DNA of 64,000 bases from the NCBI GenBank assembly GCA_963556255.1, contig OY744611.1:129001-193000 (forward strand), given 5' to 3'. Each line of letters begins with the position of its first letter. The stretch's first letter is position 1. The position numbers and the translations under genes were made by a program. This stretch comes from Allolobophora icterica. Taxonomy: Eukaryota > Annelida > Clitellata > Crassiclitellata > Lumbricidae. Shown in pieces: positions 62,196 to 64,000 of the stretch. The notes beneath the pieces were generated by a model. It was not told where the DNA came from. It did not search any database and saw only the letters and a program-made list of their open reading frames with translations.

Positions 62196-63079
62196 GCTGT
62201 AAACCCGTGAAAAACCACGGCATATAAAAAAACAATTATTATTGCAGTGATAACAATAACGTCATATTATAGGCCTATAGCCGTCGTCAAGACAACCGTC
62301 AAGACAACCGTCGCCAAGGCGGCAGTATAGTGACGTCACAATAGTGTTTGTTTACGGGACAGACAGACGTACAACGGTTATTATGTAAGTTGATTGTCCA
62401 TCACTGGAAGTCCAAGTAGGCCTACTCTAAGAGCTTGTAAAGAGCCAGAGCATGCACTTATAATATTAATCAATCATTTGTAGTATTGACACCGAGGATA
62501 ATCATAGAAGTAACACTAGTAATGTCTGGTAAAAGAGGTGGGAGATCAAAACCCTAAGAGCGACGTGTAAAAATCATTTCACAAGATTTATTAGTATTAA
62601 GCTTAAGATTATGCTATACATTGACAATTTTTTTTAACAAGTTACAACCTTCTGTCTAAGCTGAGAGACATGGGAACAAGGGCATCAGGTAACTATCCGT
62701 CGAGCTGGAACAACACCTATTAAAGATAAGGAACTGTCCGCAAAGGAAGAAAGAGGTGCATTTGAGTACATTTGTGATGGCGAAATTTGTGTTAGATGGT
62801 CAGACAACAATGTAGTAAATTTGGTGTCGGACTATGACGTCACGGGGATGAACTCAAGGGGAGATTATATATGTGCATGCGCGCGACTAGAGGAGGTGAA
62901 ATGGCGGTCGATTAAAGAGTTGAAAACGATTCAAATCGTACTTTATAGTTGTCTAGGTCTCTAGGAGAGACACTGAAAGGGTAAAAAAAATTTCGGTCGT
63001 ACGGAAGGGAATAAAGTTGTTGAAGAACGAACGTTATATTCGATAAAATAGACATTCGTGCTCTCCCTCCGTTTGACTT
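62196..63079. other. Upstream region of the gypsy-like element, possible LTR
   Basis: No gene. An LTR or leader of the downstream element is expected here, but the window contains no second LTR for comparison, so no boundary can be set. Confidence 0.35.
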
Positions 63080-64000
63080 TTGGGCGATGCCACAAGTGTC
63101 GGGCCACGTTGGAAACGCTCCTTTAAGTTTTACGTTGTTGCAAAAAGGATAACGACGGAAGCACGGAAGAAAGCTTTACTGTTGCACACTGCGGGTATGG
63201 CAGTACAAGACTTGTTCGAGACTTTGACCGACCCGGGACCCTCTGCAGATGGTGAAGATGCGGCCGGTGAGTACGAAATTGCTATGCGTATATTGGACGG
63301 ACATGTCTCACAGAAATTAAACTCACCTTATGAGAGACATGTTTTCCGACAGATGAAACAAGAAAGTCAGGAAACGGTGGACCAGTTTCTTGCTCGTTTA
63401 CGACGACAGGGTGGAAATTGCGATTTTTATGGAACAGTTAGAGGAAAACGTCCGTGACCAGGTAATTGATAAATGCTCATCTTCATTATTTCGCCGAAAG
63501 CTGTTAGAAAAAGGGCAGAACCTTACATTGTCGGCTGCTCAGGAATTGGGTAGAACACTGGAGACAGTGGCTATACAAGTTCAGAAGATGGAGCAGGTGC
63601 CACTTAATGTGAATTTGCAAAATTGACCAAAGTTGACCAGCGGGGTTCTGTTGGAAAACCGAGTTGTTATCGTTGTGGTAAACTGAACCACTTAGCTAAA
63701 GACCCAAAATGTCCTGCATAGAAGGCTTGTTGTCTCCGGTGTGGTCTCGTCGGGCATTTTGAAGTTGTTTGTAAAACAAAACTTGCACAAGAAAGACCTC
63801 TACGAAAACACTTCACAGGACACTCTGCACGTAGACAGAAACAGGTACGTTGTGTTGAGGATGAGCCAAAGAGTGAAAGTCAGAGTACACCAGTTCTTTA
63901 GTTTGTCACAAGAACAAAACGGGAACGTTATGCTTGAGGTTGGAGGAGTTAAGGTCACGATGCTGATTGACTCCGGTGCTTCATGTAATGTCATAGATCA
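63080..64000 (+). pseudogene. Ty3/gypsy-like gag and protease start, cut by window end
   Basis: The gag frame gives GPRWKRSFKFYVVAKRITTE, RKKALLLHTAGMAVQDLFET and MKQESQETVDQFLARLRRQ. A frameshift near 63430 moves to QLEENVRDQVIDKC. Another shift follows near 63620, then two CCHC zinc knuckles (CYRCGKLNHLAKDPKC and CCLRCGLVGHFEVVC) with a TAG between. The end of the window shows VTMLIDSGASCNVID, an aspartic protease with the DSGA active site. These match Mag/SURL-like gypsy elements. Reverse transcriptase lies beyond the window. Confidence 0.75.

Noticed and set aside
1..64000. tRNA, rRNA or riboswitch genes
   Set aside because: No clover-leaf, conserved rRNA core or riboswitch signature was recognised by eye; a covariance-model scan would be needed to exclude weak cases.

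Overview
The window reads as nuclear DNA of an animal, most likely a marine invertebrate. Host-type exons with GT/AG splice signals are few. Most of the sequence is transposon debris: CR1/L2-like and RTE-like LINEs, hAT-like and piggyBac-like MITEs, a Merlin element, a P element, a Ty3/gypsy-like gag and Polinton/adintovirus DNA. I cannot name the species or the phylum. I recognised no tRNA or rRNA genes and no CRISPR array.

Layout. From 1 to 8 kb lie four minus-strand exons that may form one host gene, including a CARD-like exon and a beta-propeller exon. From 8 to 14 kb there are LINE tails, a hAT transposase shard, a decayed transposon with long terminal inverted repeats (TIRs) and TA microsatellites. 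A P element fills 15,010-20,483, with matching TIRs and a perfect 8-bp target-site duplication (TSD); its THAP transposase has one in-frame stop. From 20 to 35 kb come two possible minus-strand exons, simple arrays, a large CR1/L2-like LINE, several MITEs and a Merlin element with one stop codon.

The main content is 35.6-58.9 kb: two related pieces of Polinton/Maverick (adintovirus-like) DNA in head-to-head inverted orientation. Piece B (35,579-41,111) is partial. Piece A (about 42,640-58,917) carries most of a gene set: integrase, a phospholipase-A2-like protein with a zinc ribbon, packaging ATPase, penton-like minor capsid protein, several conserved Polinton proteins, major capsid protein, a SAP-like protein, a fibre-like protein, an adenain-type protease and a protein-primed DNA polymerase B. 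Copy A has disrupted ORFs for the PLA2-like protein, the ATPase/penton pair, the glycine-rich protein, the protease and the polymerase. Copy B has an intact ATPase and PLA2-like ORF but broken integrase, penton, glycine-rich and dUTPase-like ORFs. Both copies appear to be decaying endogenous elements.

How the parts would work together (family knowledge plus inference): polymerase B and TIRs for protein-primed replication, integrase for insertion, ATPase plus protease plus capsid proteins for particle assembly, and PLA2-like, pX-like and fibre-like proteins for entry functions. The least expected signals are a conserved T TTA AAA slippery heptamer at the PLA2/integrase overlap in both copies, an AT-rich TATAAA-like motif directly before most start codons, and a 6-bp flank that suggests an inversion between the two copies. 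From 59 to 64 kb lie a decayed 2.2-kb DNA transposon and the start of a gypsy-like element cut by the window end.
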